64,000 nucleotides of DNA, taken from NCBI GenBank assembly GCA_016081115.2, contig JABTTQ020002617.1, forward strand, positions 186,001 to 250,000. The letters are read 5' to 3'. Positions 47,090 to 58,261 of the stretch are shown here, piece by piece (positions within the stretch are counted from its first letter, which is position 1; the number at the start of each line of letters is the position of its first letter). Source of the stretch: Rehmannia glutinosa (lineage: Eukaryota > Streptophyta > Magnoliopsida > Lamiales > Orobanchaceae). The translations under genes and the position numbers were made by a program. The notes below the pieces were generated by a model. The model was not told where the DNA came from, searched no databases, and saw only the letters and a list, made by a program, of their open reading frames with translations.

Positions 47090-47905
47090 ATGTACTACAA
47101 CTCCCAAGTACTACTATCGATCAGATCGGGTAAACTTGTCGTGCCATATTCTTCATTATCTCGGAATCGATTGCTCCACATACTTCCTATTAATCTTCTC
47201 GTGGTGATACAACTAATGATGGAATGTATGACAAATACACCACAATTGGTGGGGTCGATTCGCAAAAAACAATCTTTTACGCTTATGGAAAAGTTCCCAT
47301 TTCGCGCGGGACAGGCTCTTTACCTAAGGCGACGTAGAAGTTAACGCGAATGAGTACACATGGGAGCATGCGACGGAGGGGCGTGTGTCGGCAAGACGCC
47401 GATTGGAAAAACTATCATCCGTGTATCGGGCACGCATCGAGTCGTACATATGTCTTGCGTGGCTCTACGTAGATCCAGCCGCACACGACAAAATGGCCCG
47501 ACAAATTCACGATCATGTACACACGGGTGAAAACAAAATCGTAAATAATCAAAAAATTTTGAATGAAAAAAATGAATAAACTAGCCAAAAATAATTAAAT
47601 TCAAGTATACCGCTGTACAACACTCCATGGACCAGGATTACCCCATCCTCGAGTTCCGTGCCGACAACCTCGACCAACTCATCCGCTCCGGCCCCAGGAG
47701 GAATCTCTCCATGGTCATTTGGTCATATATTGTGTCGCCAGGATCCGTACCATGCATACGACTCCATATGTGCCGTATGGAATCCTACACATTGAAAAAT
47801 GTTTATAGGTTAACAAGTATGATTTATTAATTTTACAAGAAATGCGAGACACATAATAAATAAACTAACCGAAAATGTCGTAGATACAATCCTATAAGTT
47901 CCCAC
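47090..47905 (-). pseudogene. Ulp1/C48-type cysteine protease end of the MULE-borne gene
   Basis: Read on the minus strand, the order matches the Ulp1 (SUMO protease-like) catalytic core: a His in GHFVVCGWIYVEPRK (near 47490), then MYDSMRARYTDDSFSNRR with the Asp (near 47442, after a +1/-1 shift), then NCGVFVIHSIISC with the nucleophile Cys (near 47243), ending at a TAG near 47090 after SSTWEL. These H-D-C positions are spaced about 16 and about 67 codons apart, reasonable for the family. At least one frameshift. In other plant MULEs such proteases were captured from host genes; the substrate here is unknown. Confidence 0.7.
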
Positions 47906-48210
47906 TTGATTCTCATGAGGCACAACCCCAAGAAACGGGGATCGGATCGTAGTATGGACAGTATGCATTTATATGTCTGACGAAATGAAAGAAATCGATA
48001 TTAATCGATAAAATATTCATCAACTAAATAATGCAAAAGAAAATTACATCATTTTCCAACTCTATCTTTGGATCCGCCATTTCTTAAAAAATGATGGCCC
48101 AACAAGGTACATAAACCCCACGTTCCTCCCGCAATTGGACCTCAAATATTAAGACAGTGGAATATAAGATGTTAATACTAAGGCGATAAGACAAATGCAA
48201 AAATATTTAC

Positions 48211-49100
48211 TTACTCTTCATTAGACTTTAAGAAGCGGGTAAACTCCTTCTCGGACGGGGTGGCCATGAGACTAGGATCCCTGAACGGGCTGCGAATGCC
48301 GCGACGGCCGCCTATCCCGAACCTCGGATCAAGGAGTAGGCGGTGAGGGCAAATACGGAGAGGGCGCTCGTGGACCGGATACCACGAGTGTCGGAGAGGG
48401 AGCTCGAATAGAGACGACAATGGCCTCGGAATCGGGATCGACACTCGTGGTCGCGGAGAATGTGATAACACGGGCATAATAGAAGTCGACAATGGCGGAA
48501 GAGAAGTCGACAATGCCGGGAGGAGGAGGAAGAGTCGTCACTACCGGAGAAGGGGGAGGAGTCGACATGGCCGGGAGGAGGAGGAAGAGTCACTACTGGG
48601 AGGAGGGGGATGAGTCGACATGGCGGAGGAGGAGGAAGAGTCGTCACTACCGGAGGAGGGGGATGAGTCGACATGGCCGGAGGAGGAGGATGAGGAAGAA
48701 TCGCCATCGCGACGGGAGAGTCGATCATCCGGAGGAGGAGTCGATCTTTGCCGAAGGAGGAGTCGATCGATCACGGGGAGGAGGTGTCATTGCGATGACT
48801 GGCTCGGATATCTCTGACTACCATGCACGAAGTCATCGTACTAATCAAGGTATGGGAATAGACGCCTAATCTCCTCCTGAACAAGGTCCGGAACCCGACC
48901 TATCTCCTGATCTAGGCGTCGTCTCAAGCGAGAACCCTCCTCTGAGATGACAGTCTCTAACCGAGAAATGGCATCATCGACTCGTGTCTCCAATCGAGCG
49001 AACCGCTCCTCTGTAAGTCTCTCGAATTGGCTAACTGGCTGCATAACACCCGAATCGGTGTCACAAGATATCGTCGCCAACTCACGATGGATCAACACGA
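48211..49100 (-). pseudogene. Linker of the MULE-borne Ulp1-like gene: proline/serine-rich and coiled-coil parts
   Basis: 49098-48841 (minus) encodes a charged heptad-like stretch (FERLTEERFARLETRVDDAI, then RLETVISEEGSRL) that looks like a coiled coil. Downstream on the same strand, 48780-48490 is low complexity, rich in (P)n, SS and HVDSS repeats caused by GGAGGAGGA-type DNA. Its several overlapping ORFs on both strands are products of this composition. The junction frames to the flanking parts are broken or spliced. Confidence 0.5.
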
Positions 49101-49680
49101 GTATCCTGACGACGGTGGTGGATCATCGCGCGCATAGTCGTCGTGGGACAGATGGATCAACACGAGTATCCGACGGATGATCGTCGTCATCGTCCGGCCA
49201 TCTAAAAGATCATCACCGATGGGATGATGGACCATCTATCTGGCCGCTTCTCCGCCTCGAATCGTAGGAGTAGCGTGTCGGCCCTCAAACGGGTCTACCT
49301 CTCCCCTCGCCCCGCTCTGTCTGCCCCTGGAAAGACCTACTCCGTCCCCCGCGATAGGGGTGGGGGCATCGAATCGACACTCTCTCTCGCGATAGGGGTG
49401 GGTTGCTCGAATCTGACTCGCACCTCTGCTCTGTTCTCGCTAAAAACCGGTTCTCCTCGGGATGAATCGAGGAGGACCTAACAAAATAAATGGATCATCG
49501 ACTCCCTCTATATATATCTCTGCTGGAGCTCCTCCTCGGTCGGATCCAATATCTCATGACACACTAAAGCCAGTAAATAATATAAATAAATAAATTAATA
49601 AAAAATAAATTAATTATTAAATAAATAAATAAGTAAACATTGTTAATACATACCGTGTCAAAGAAAAAATCATGTCATGT
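49101..49680. other. Unassigned interior of the MULE
   Basis: 49101-49490 continues GC-richer DNA with ORFs on both strands but no recognisable domain. Two copies of GATGGATCAACACGAGTATC occur near 49087 and 49151, a 64-bp-offset local duplication. 49560-49650 is an (AATA)n-like AT tract, probably intronic. Confidence 0.4.
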
Positions 49681-50640
49681 CAATAGCGGTCTTGAAAACC
49701 TCCAACGAAGGCACCAGGCAAGCGGGTGTCGATACTGAGTCGCCCAGGCATTACCCAGGCGAGGTATCGCTCGAATGCCCAAATCTGTGAGAACATTGAT
49801 AAGTATGAAAAATAAGATTTTTAAATATTTAAAAACTAATTACAAATATAAATAAAATAATAACATATACGTGCACCCTCCAAGACATAAGTGGCCCCAT
49901 AAAAATGATAAGAAGGTGGCCGATATCTAGGTGGAACGTCCTTAGTATATCGGCCAAGTGGCAGAACATCATGCAGGTGCCGAATATAATGCATCAATAT
50001 CTGAAAGGAGTATTTCCCCCAAGGGAACGCCTCCCACTGTGCATCGCCTCGATCAAAAACCACCAACGCGCCCATCCGGCGGCTGCGATCTGTCGGCCAT
50101 CGAAACACAGTATCATGTAAAAGGCAAATAACACCTTCGCCACCTTCAGGGCATCGTCTGGTGAGTCACGGAAGGTTCCAAGAGCAAATAAATCGTGTAA
50201 ATGCGCGGCGGTAACCCGATCACCCCTAGGCCAATACCGTCTATATATACCAGTCTCGGGTACCTCAAAATCACCGTTAGGGTCAAATGTGGACCACGAA
50301 AATCGCAATCCCAATATCATAGCAAAATCACGCCGAGAGAATCGATAGTCTCGCTTCTCCGACGTGGAACCAACACTCCGATTCCGGAGCGTCGACACAT
50401 GCACCTCCATCGCAACTAATGCATGCAAAGGCCGCATTACAATCGGCTCCGTCATACCCAAAATCCATAAAATATCCAAGAGCCGATGCCTAAACTGACT
50501 ATATAAATCATCAGCGATCTCCAAAGAACTCATCTCGATGGTACGAATAATATTCGATCGAACGTATCCCGCGATGTGGGCCTCTCTCGATGATATGAGG
50601 TCTCTTCCATTGTGGACCGACCTACAACAATTAATAAATT
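49681..50640 (-). pseudogene. DUF1985-like N-terminal region of the MULE-borne gene
   Basis: On the minus strand the main frame (from about 50630, after an acceptor TTGTTGTAG) reads EMSSLEIADDLYSQFRHRLL, then RFSRRDFAMILGLRFS, then DDALKVAKVLFAFYMILCFD, the usual layout of DUF1985 regions found beside plant Ulp1-like proteases. After a frame change at about 50070 it continues with EAFPWGKYSF and YHFYGATYVLE, then IWAFERYLAWVMP beyond an intron-like gap at 49790-49860. Met at about 50533 is one possible start; an earlier exon is equally likely. Confidence 0.65.
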
Positions 50641-50719
50641 TCAATTTATTAAGATGAATTGTTGAAAAATTGCGAAGCGTAGTGAAAAAAAAAAGATGTG
50701 GGACAATATGGATATGGAT

Positions 50720-50998
50720 ATCTAGGCACGATATAGGCAAAGAATACATGGAAAGAATACAAAAATCCCACAGGGCACGATATCGTATCAAGATTTATAA
50801 CTAGTTCAATTTAATAACTAGGGCACGATATCGCACCCAATTATAACAAGACACGATATCGTGCCCGTTATACCTAGGTGCGATATGTGGCGCGATATCG
50901 CACTAATTATAATAGGGCACGATATCGTGTCGTTATACCTAGTGCGATATGCGCACGATATCGCACCCAATTATAACAGGCACGATATCGTCGCTTCA
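50720..50998. repeat. Palindrome array R: GGGCACGATATCGTG / CACGATATCGCACC family, about 9 units
   Basis: Units such as GGGCACGATATCGTGT, GGCGCGATATCGCACT and CACGATATCGCACCCAATTA repeat about 9 times in 280 bp, upstream of the DUF1985-like region on its 5' side. Units here are often half-changed to CGCAC, so the dyad is less perfect than in arrays L and M. Confidence 0.9.
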
Positions 50999-50999
50999 T

Positions 51000-51685
51000 C
51001 TTCTACATCAAATCGCGCGCACCAGTGCGGCCGCTACACCAAGTCACCAACATCCAACAATAACCCAACACACAAATTTATCAAACTTATTCACAAATTT
51101 ATCCAACAATAACCCAATTGATAAACCCTAAACACCAAAATCGAACACTAAAAATCCTAAATCAATTAACCTAACATAAATAGAGTTTAAAACTTAAAAT
51201 CGAACACTAAAAATCCTAAATCAATGAATCCTAAATGACGATTGATATGCTTACCTGCTCGAAAAGGGGCGACGGAGGATGGTGCGGGCGCGATGAAGCG
51301 GAACAAGCGGAGGGGCGGCAGCGCGGCGGAAGCGGCAACGGTGGAGGTGGAGGCGGTCGACGTCGGCCGACGGCGCGATTGAGTCCATGTTCTTCTCTTA
51401 TTGGGCACGAAATGGGGGTTGGTACTTCTTCTTGTAGTCGCACGCAATGGGGGTTTTTTTTCTTCCTTTTGTTTTTTTGTTGGGGCACGAAATGGGGATG
51501 GGTTTGGACGTTTGGTTTCTTATTTTGTTTTATACGGTTTCTTATACGGTTTTTGAATTTCAAAATTCAAAAATACCAACTTAAAGGAGGGATAATTTGG
51601 TCAATTTGGGTAGAAAAGAAGTTTTTATCTTATTGGGTAGAAACAAGTACCCACTATCCATAGTGGGTACTTTAAAAATTCTCCC
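51000..51685. other. Right subterminal and terminal region of the MULE
   Basis: 51235-51390 is GC-rich (GGCGGAGGCGG-type). The final 150 bp are the right inverted terminal zone described for the element. The GC-rich ORFs have no domain and lie outside the coding order of known MULE genes. Confidence 0.5.
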
Positions 51686-52145
51686 ATGTTGGAAACACTA
51701 ATAAAATTTTATGAGCAAATACTAATACTTTTAATTTTTTAAGAAACTATTAATACTTTTTTGGGAAAAAAACTAATATTTTTTGGAGTAACTAATATTA
51801 ATTTTGTAATTTTTTAAACGTATACTTTTCGAGTAAAAAGTGATACTTTTTGAGTCTAAAATGATATTATGTCACCACTTAATAATATAAAAGTTTCCTT
51901 CTCAATAACAAAAAACAAAATAATATAAAAGTTCCAACGGCCCCGGTGATACTACATCACCCCCAAAAAAATATTTTGAAAACATATATTTTCGGGGTAA
52001 AAGTGATATTTTTGAGAAAAACCTAATACTTTTAATTATCATAACATCCATCGCTAGCCTATTATTTACCTTTTTTGGGTTGGGTCGTGGACCATGGAGG
52101 ATCCGTCTCACATAATACGACCCGTAAAATGGTCTTATATGAATT

Positions 52146-53650
52146 TTTGCCACTTTTTAATCACTTTATTATGAGCAAGTCTCTCATAGAACCGTTTACG
52201 GATCCCCATATCCAGATATCCAAATTCATTAATATTAAAAAAATCACGCTATCTCCCTCCTCTTTCACGCTCACTCTCTCTTTCCTCTTTTTTTTTTCCG
52301 CTTCCTATGCTCTTTCTCTCTCCCCATCATCCTTCTCGTTTCTCTTTTTCACGTTCTCTTTTTCGCTCCCTCCTCCTTCTTTTTCCCTTTCCTCCATCTT
52401 TATTTATTTTGCTCCTTCTTACTTCTTTTCCTTATTCCTCCATCCTCCATTTTTTCATATCGTTGTTGTAGCACGAGGATCTATGCCTTTTGATTCGCCA
52501 GGATTTTTTTTTAATTTAAGTTTATAATTTATTTGTTGTATTATTTTCTTGGCTTCACGATCTTCTTCTCCATCCCTTATTTTTTTAAAATTGGAACTCA
52601 CAAGACTCAACCGATATAAATAGACATTCACGTCGTGCTATATCGATAATTATTTCACATAAACATATTTAATATGTGCATGAAAAAACTAATACTTTTG
52701 GAGTTCTACTAATATTTTTGATAGAAAAATTAATTATTTTTAGGAGCTACTAATATCAAATTTTTATTTTTGAAACTTATACTTTTTGAATTAAAGTGAT
52801 ACATTTTCTAATAAAAAGTGATCTTTGTTGAACAAGGTTGCATGTAACTTCACAAATAAATAATCAATTTTGTTAATTTGAAAATATATACTTTTTCGTA
52901 GAACAAAAGTGATACTTTTTTTAGTAAAAAGTGATACTTTTGGAGTCAAGTGATTCTATGTTAGGGAACTACTACCGTAATTTTGTTGCTTTGAAAAAAT
53001 ATACTTTTTAAAATAAAAGTGATACTTTTTTAATAAAAATGATACTTTTAAACAAAATTTATATAACTTTGTAAGTAACTAATCAATTTTGTTTCTTTTA
53101 AAATGTACATTTTTCAGAATAAAACTAGTATTTTTTAATAAAAAGTGATACTTTTCAAGTCTAAAATTAATCGCTAATGTGATTTTGTTATTTTGAAAAC
53201 ATATACCTTTTAAAGTAAAAGTGATACTGTTTAATAAAAAGTGTTACTTTTAGTCTAAAGTAATACTATGTTAGGGAAACTACTAAAGTAATTTTGTTAC
53301 TTTGAAAACATATATTTTCAAGCAAAAGTGATACTTTTTTAATAAAATGTGATACTTTAACAAAAATAATACTTTTATGTAGTTTTTGAAAAAAAAAAAA
53401 AGTGGTACTTTTTAGAGTAAAATTAGTACTTTTTTCAAAGATTAATTAGTCGTATGCTCGCCTCATATATATTAGTGATACTTTTGAATAAAAAGTAATA
53501 CTTTTTAAAGAAAAAGTAATCTTTTGTTTGCATTGTCAAATAGTTCTAATTGACAATTGAGAAAATGTGATACTTTTTGAATAAAAATTAATACTTTTGA
53601 AAGAAAAAGTAATACTTTTTATATCATCAATTACAACTAGAACTAATATT
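52146..53650. repeat. GTGATACTTTTT-type simple repeat tract, third relative of family M2
   Basis: 52165-52240 begins another GTCTCTCATAGAACCGTTTACGG-like terminus (CATAGAACCGTTTACGGATC), then CT-rich DNA (52255-52450), then 52690-53640 with more than 25 copies of words close to AAAGTGATACTTTTTTAATA. This is the same order (terminus, CT-rich zone, GATACTTTT core) as the element at 25.45-26.71 kb. The right end was not found. Confidence 0.6.
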
Positions 53651-54681
53651 TAACACAATTGGTTGTTTTCTCCGTCCATCAAACAAATGCACAACAAAAA
53701 ATACACCACCACGAGGTTTTAATAACAAAACACTTCCACCAGGGTATTACAACAAATGATATATCAAATATGCCTATCCCAAAAATAATTGAAAGCTAGT
53801 TGTTGTTTCCTAAAAAGGAAAAAAGAGGTATTATGTTATATAATTTCCTTGATACACCACACAAAGTTCTTTTTTTCTTCCAAAGCACATGATGATGATA
53901 CTAAAGACATGATGAGTAAACTCATTCTCGAATCTTTTGGATATGAATTGTATCAAAGCAATAAATATTTCTGAGAAAAAATCACACATTAGAAACCCTA
54001 GTTTTGACAAATTTCGAAAAAGGGAGAAGAATTGCGCGATGGAAACTCTCCAAGGATATGTATGACTTGCGGACAAAAAAGAAAAGAAAAAAAGAGAGCA
54101 ACTTCCCCGTGAAATGACAAGAGAAATAGAAGATTTGGAGAAATTCACAACGGAGAGTAGAAAAAGTCTATATAAGTTTTTTCCTTTATTAATTAGACGT
54201 AACAAAAGGTAAAATGTAGTGAAAGTTTCCATTAATAAAATAATTATATTATATTAATATATGAGCTAATTGTAAGATTTAAAGGTATTAAACTATCTGT
54301 TTGCATGATCTTGTTTGGTTCATATTTGCACATGGGATGTTTGTGATTTATTTCTTGCATTGACACAAACAACACTAATTGACAACAACAACAATAACTA
54401 TAATCATAATAAAAATTGAATATCCAAATAACTATAATATTACAAACAAGTTTACATTGAACAATATCCGATAATCTAAGATTGGTAATCTTTTTCTTCT
54501 TAATGTTTGTGTAATAAAATATTAATTTTGTGATTTAATATAATAATTTTCCACTGTTAGTTTTTTAAACACTATTTTCTAAAAATAATTACAAGAAGCA
54601 CTAATGGTGTAAGGTGTATGCTACCTGCACGATCATCATAAATCACCTTTCATGAATCAACTCAGTCAAAGTAACATTAGC
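53651..54681. other. AT-rich intergenic DNA
   Basis: No gene recognised. ORFs at 53831-54232 (minus) are low complexity. Confidence 0.4.
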
Positions 54682-57600
54682 TGTTATTGAATGTTATGTA
54701 ACAGTTAGTTCTTACGAAGTTGGTAAGTTAGTTACAAAGTTGTTAGGTAGTTATAACCGTTTTTGTGAAGCTTCTTTCACAGCTTCATTTGTATAAATAT
54801 AGCAGATGTATTCATTGTTGAAACAAGTAAAGTTCATGTTTTCATTTCTATATTTTGTTATTAAATCTCAGTTTTAGCATGGTATCTTGAGCCATACCTT
54901 GGCCTTAACATTTTTCTTCTCTGCTGCTATTTTCCGTCCATCTTCTTCAGCGGCCTCTAATGGTTTCTTCTTCATCTTCTACTACTCCGCTTTATTCTCC
55001 TCACCTTTGCTCCAATCTCTATCCGTTTGGATTGATCCAATTATTTTTCGGTGCACTCGAGATCTTATCAAATGTTCGTGCTCATGCTTTTGATGGCATC
55101 TTGCTTGGCTATGCTCCTCCTCGATCCTCTCCAAGCTCCTCCGATGGTGTTGTTGATTCTTCCGATGATCCGCGGGTTCTCCATGGCATCATCGTGATCA
55201 ATTCCTTTTCAGTTGGCTACTATCCACTATCTCGGAATCCATGCTTGGTCATGTCTCTCATTGTTCTTCTTGGTGAGTTGTGGACCATGTTAGAATCATT
55301 ATTTCATACTCAATCAAAAGCTCGTGTGATGCATCTACGAAATCTATTACTTAACGTAAAGAAAGGTGATCTGTTTATCGAAGAATATTTTTGAAAATGC
55401 GAGGCATTGTTGACAATCTTCATGTCTTTGTAAATTGATTCCTAATGAGGATCTCATTTCTACATCTTGGTTGTGGAAGTAAATATGAGGTTGTTATTGT
55501 GAATCTAAGTTCTCGTGTGGGTGACATTTCTCTCAAAGATGCTCAGTATGTGTTACAAACTCATGAGATGAGGTTGCAACAGTAGTCTCTGGGTATTTCT
55601 TCTTCTGTGGATCTTCCTTTTCAACCTTCTTCTGCAAATGTTATGTTTAATGGAATGGCTAAAAGAGGTTCTGAGAGTTTTCAAACTCGTGGTGGTTTTT
55701 CTAGAGGTCGTGGGTCGAGGTAGATTTGGAAGAAATCGCATTATGTGTCAAATCTATGGCAAGGCAAATCATATTGCATAAAAATGCTTTAAACGCTTTG
55801 ATTCAACCTTTTAGGGGTTGAACTTCAACTCTGCTCAGGCTCATATGGCTTTTCCTTCTTCCAATTTTTTCCGGTTCTTCACCTTATGAAGTTATGCCTC
55901 ATCATTTGCCCCCTATGTCTCCTATTTGTTCTACGTTTCCTCAGTCCCGCTTCCGATTTGATGGTTCTCATGGAGGTTCTTCTATTCTTGGCGATCCTCC
56001 ATCCTCTTACCATGGCCACTCGCAACTCCTCCCATGTCCGATGGTAATTGGTTTGTTGACGGTGGAGCTTCTACTCATGTGACTTGATTTTGGCAATCTC
56101 GGATTCATTCACCCCTACGGCTCGAGAGGTTAACTATTGGTAAGGGTTCTTCTCTTCCTATTAAATTTGTTGGTACATCTTTTATTCCGTCTACTTTACA
56201 TCATCACCCTTCCTCTTAAATAATTTTCTTTATGTCCCTAAAATTACTAAAAACTTACTTAGCATCTCTCGAGTTCACTAATAACAACAATGTGTATGTT
56301 GAATTTCACAAACCTTCTTGTTTTGTTAATGACAAAAACACACATCAATTCCTCACGAGAGGAACTCTTAAAGGAGACCTCTATCAAATGGATCTCAATC
56401 AACTTCTTCCTCCCTCCCAGCAGATTGCAGGTTGCTTCTTCTACTAAAGCCTCTCTCCCTTTTGCTATATTTCTATTCATTACGCTCTTAGTACAAATTC
56501 CTTGTGGCATAAAAGAGGGGCATGCTTGCCGATGTTGTTTCTCATGTATTAAAGTTTCTCAATAAGCCTTGTTCTCGTAAAACATTCTCATTTTGTGATG
56601 AATGTAATCTTGGCAAATTACATAGCATTTCATTTCTTACTTTGCTCATTCACAGGTTAAGGCTCCTATTGATTTAATTTTTCTAATGTTTGGGGTCCTA
56701 CCTCTACCCCATCCACTCATGGTTACAAATATTACATACATTTTATAGGCGTTTTTACAAGATACACTGGATGCTTAACAAAAGTGATTCTTTCTCCTGT
56801 CTCAAACATTTTCTTCTTGTCGGTGAGAGATAATTTAACACAAAAGTAAAAGCTTTCCAATCTGATTTTGGAGGGGAGTATAGGCCTATTGCTACTTATC
56901 TCCATTTCTTGGGTGTTCAAATTAGACATCCTTGTCCATATACACACCAACAAAATGGCCTCCCGAAAAAACATCAAGATATTCTAGAAATGAGACTCAC
57001 TCTTCTTGGTAATGCTCACCTTCCTTTTCTTTTTGGTGGGATGCTTTTGATTGTGTTGTGTTCCTTATAAATAGATTGCCTACCCGTTTTACAAAATGCC
57101 TCCCCTTCGGGTTCTTTACAAACATATCCTTGACTATTCTTTTCTTAGAGTTTTTGGTTGTTCTGTTTCCCTTTCTACGACCTTATACACACTTCCAAGC
57201 TTCAATTTAGGTCCTCAAAATGTATCTTTCTTGGCTACAGATTAAATGCACAAAGGTTATAAATGTCGCAGCCCTCGCGAGACTTTGTATTTGTAGAATG
57301 TTCATTTTAATGAACAAGAATTTCCATATCCCTCCCTGTTCAAATCATGCTCTCGGTCCCTTCCAGTCCTATTCTGCTCACTTAATTCCCTCTACTTTCT
57401 CATTATCATCCCCTGTTCACCCGCACCAATTTCCCCTCCCATTTCTCCTTCACCTCATCCTCATTCCCTTGTGCCCATTCCTTCTCCTCCTCCCGCTAGT
57501 GCTCCATCTCATCACATGATCACTAGAGCCAAAATGGCATTCATAAGCTAAAATCTTTCTTGCTCTCTCCACCATTTCTAAACCAAAAACCATTAGTGAA

Positions 57601-58261
57601 GCTCTCTCGATGCTCGGTGGAAAAGTGCTATGAATGTTAAGTTTAATGCCTTAATCTCTAATCACACTTGGGAATTGGTTCCTCCATCTCCTCATATGCA
57701 AGTGGTTGATCATAAATGGGTGTTTCGTGTTAAATATCATTTTGATGGCTTAATTGATAGGCTTAAGATAGGTTGGTGGCAAAAGGATTTCAACAATTAC
57801 CTGGTGTTGATTATTTTGAAACTTTTAGCCCGGTTGTGAAACCAATTACTATCAGGTTGATGTTTTCCTCGTCTGTTGCAAGAGGTTGGAAAATTGAACA
57901 AATGGACATTAATAATTCATTTCTTATTGGGGAGCTAAATGAGATTGTGTGCATGACACAACCAGTTGGTTTTCTTGATTCTTCCAAGCCAAATCATGTT
58001 TGCAGATTAACAAAAGCCATCTATAGGTTGAAACAGGCACTTAAGGCCTTCTTCTTGTCTATTGGTTTCACTACTTCCTTATTTGATACTTCCTTATTCC
58101 TTCTCAAGTCCTGGTGTTGGCATTCTCGCTTGTGCTTATCTACGTTGATGATATATTCCGACAGGGGTGACCATAATGTTGTTTCTTCCATCATTCAAAG
58201 CAATTTCACAAGGCTTTCTCTCTTAAACATTTGGGTGAGGTGCACTATTTTCGGGAATTGA
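54682..58261 (+). mobile_element. Ty1/copia retrotransposon, 3' truncated and decayed
   Basis: The 5' LTR is 54682-54879 (TGTTATTGAATG ... TTTTAGCA), followed at once by TGGTATCTTGAGC, close to the initiator-Met tRNA primer site TGGTATCAGAGC. Domains follow in copia order: gag (54960-55395; VMHLRNLLLNVKKGD), a knuckle remnant near 55740-55790, protease (DGGASTHVT near 56060), integrase remnants (56500-57100) and RT (57690-58255; WKIEQMDINNSFLIGELNE, AIYRLKQALKAF). Many stops. The element ends abruptly at about 58261, where an Athila-type LTR begins, so the RNase H end and 3' LTR are missing. Confidence 0.88.
57630..58261 (+). pseudogene. Copia reverse transcriptase remnant
   Basis: Two overlapping frames give the RT landmarks HTWELVPPSPH, HKWVFRVK, then VDYFETFSPVVKPITIRLMF, MDINNSFLIGEL and LTKAIYRLKQA. 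A frameshift at about 57775 joins them. The catalytic YVDDI box survives only as YVDDIFRQG-like text in another frame near 58145, then IWVRCTIFG marks the usual LGELHYFLG site at the very end. Confidence 0.82.

Larger units (their letters stand above)
42777..51694. mobile_element. Mutator-like transposon, 8.9 kb, with transposase and Ulp1-like protease gene
   Basis: The element spans 42786-51685 and is bordered by the perfect 9-bp repeat ATGTTGGAA (42777-42785 and 51686-51694), the Mutator hallmark. Terminal zones are diverged inverted repeats: GGGCAAATTACCCACT ... TAAGATAAAAACATAGTTTT ... CTACCCA on the left, against the reverse of TGGGTAGAAAAGAAGTTTTT ... GGGTAC ... AATTCTCCC on the right. 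It carries a mudrA-type gene on +, a DUF1985/Ulp1-type gene on -, and three palindrome arrays. That gene pair is known from the Kaonashi-type MULEs of plants. Both genes have frameshifts, so this copy is not autonomous now. Confidence 0.88.
42435..52145. mobile_element. Second family M2 TIR element, split by the MULE
   Basis: Left part 42435-42785 starts with GAGACCGTCTTATGAG and GTGAGACGGAGCTCC. Right part 51695-52145 ends with GGATCCGTCTCACATAATAC and GGTCTTATATGAATTTTTGC, the inverted counterpart. The right part contains CTAATACTTTT / GTGATACTTTT words as in 25.5-26.7 kb. The 8.9-kb MULE sits between them. Exact ends and duplication were not fixed. Confidence 0.6.

Noticed and set aside
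48312..48869. Proline-, serine- and arginine-rich ORFs on both strands near the Ulp1 linker
   Set aside because: Several overlapping frames in both directions come from GGAGGAGGA-type low-complexity DNA. Only the minus-strand linker reading is consistent with neighbouring domains.
51187..51663. GC-rich ORFs at the right end of the MULE (RRRPPPPPPLPLPP and GGGGGRRR types)
   Set aside because: Composition-driven frames on both strands in the terminal region, with no homology that I recognise.
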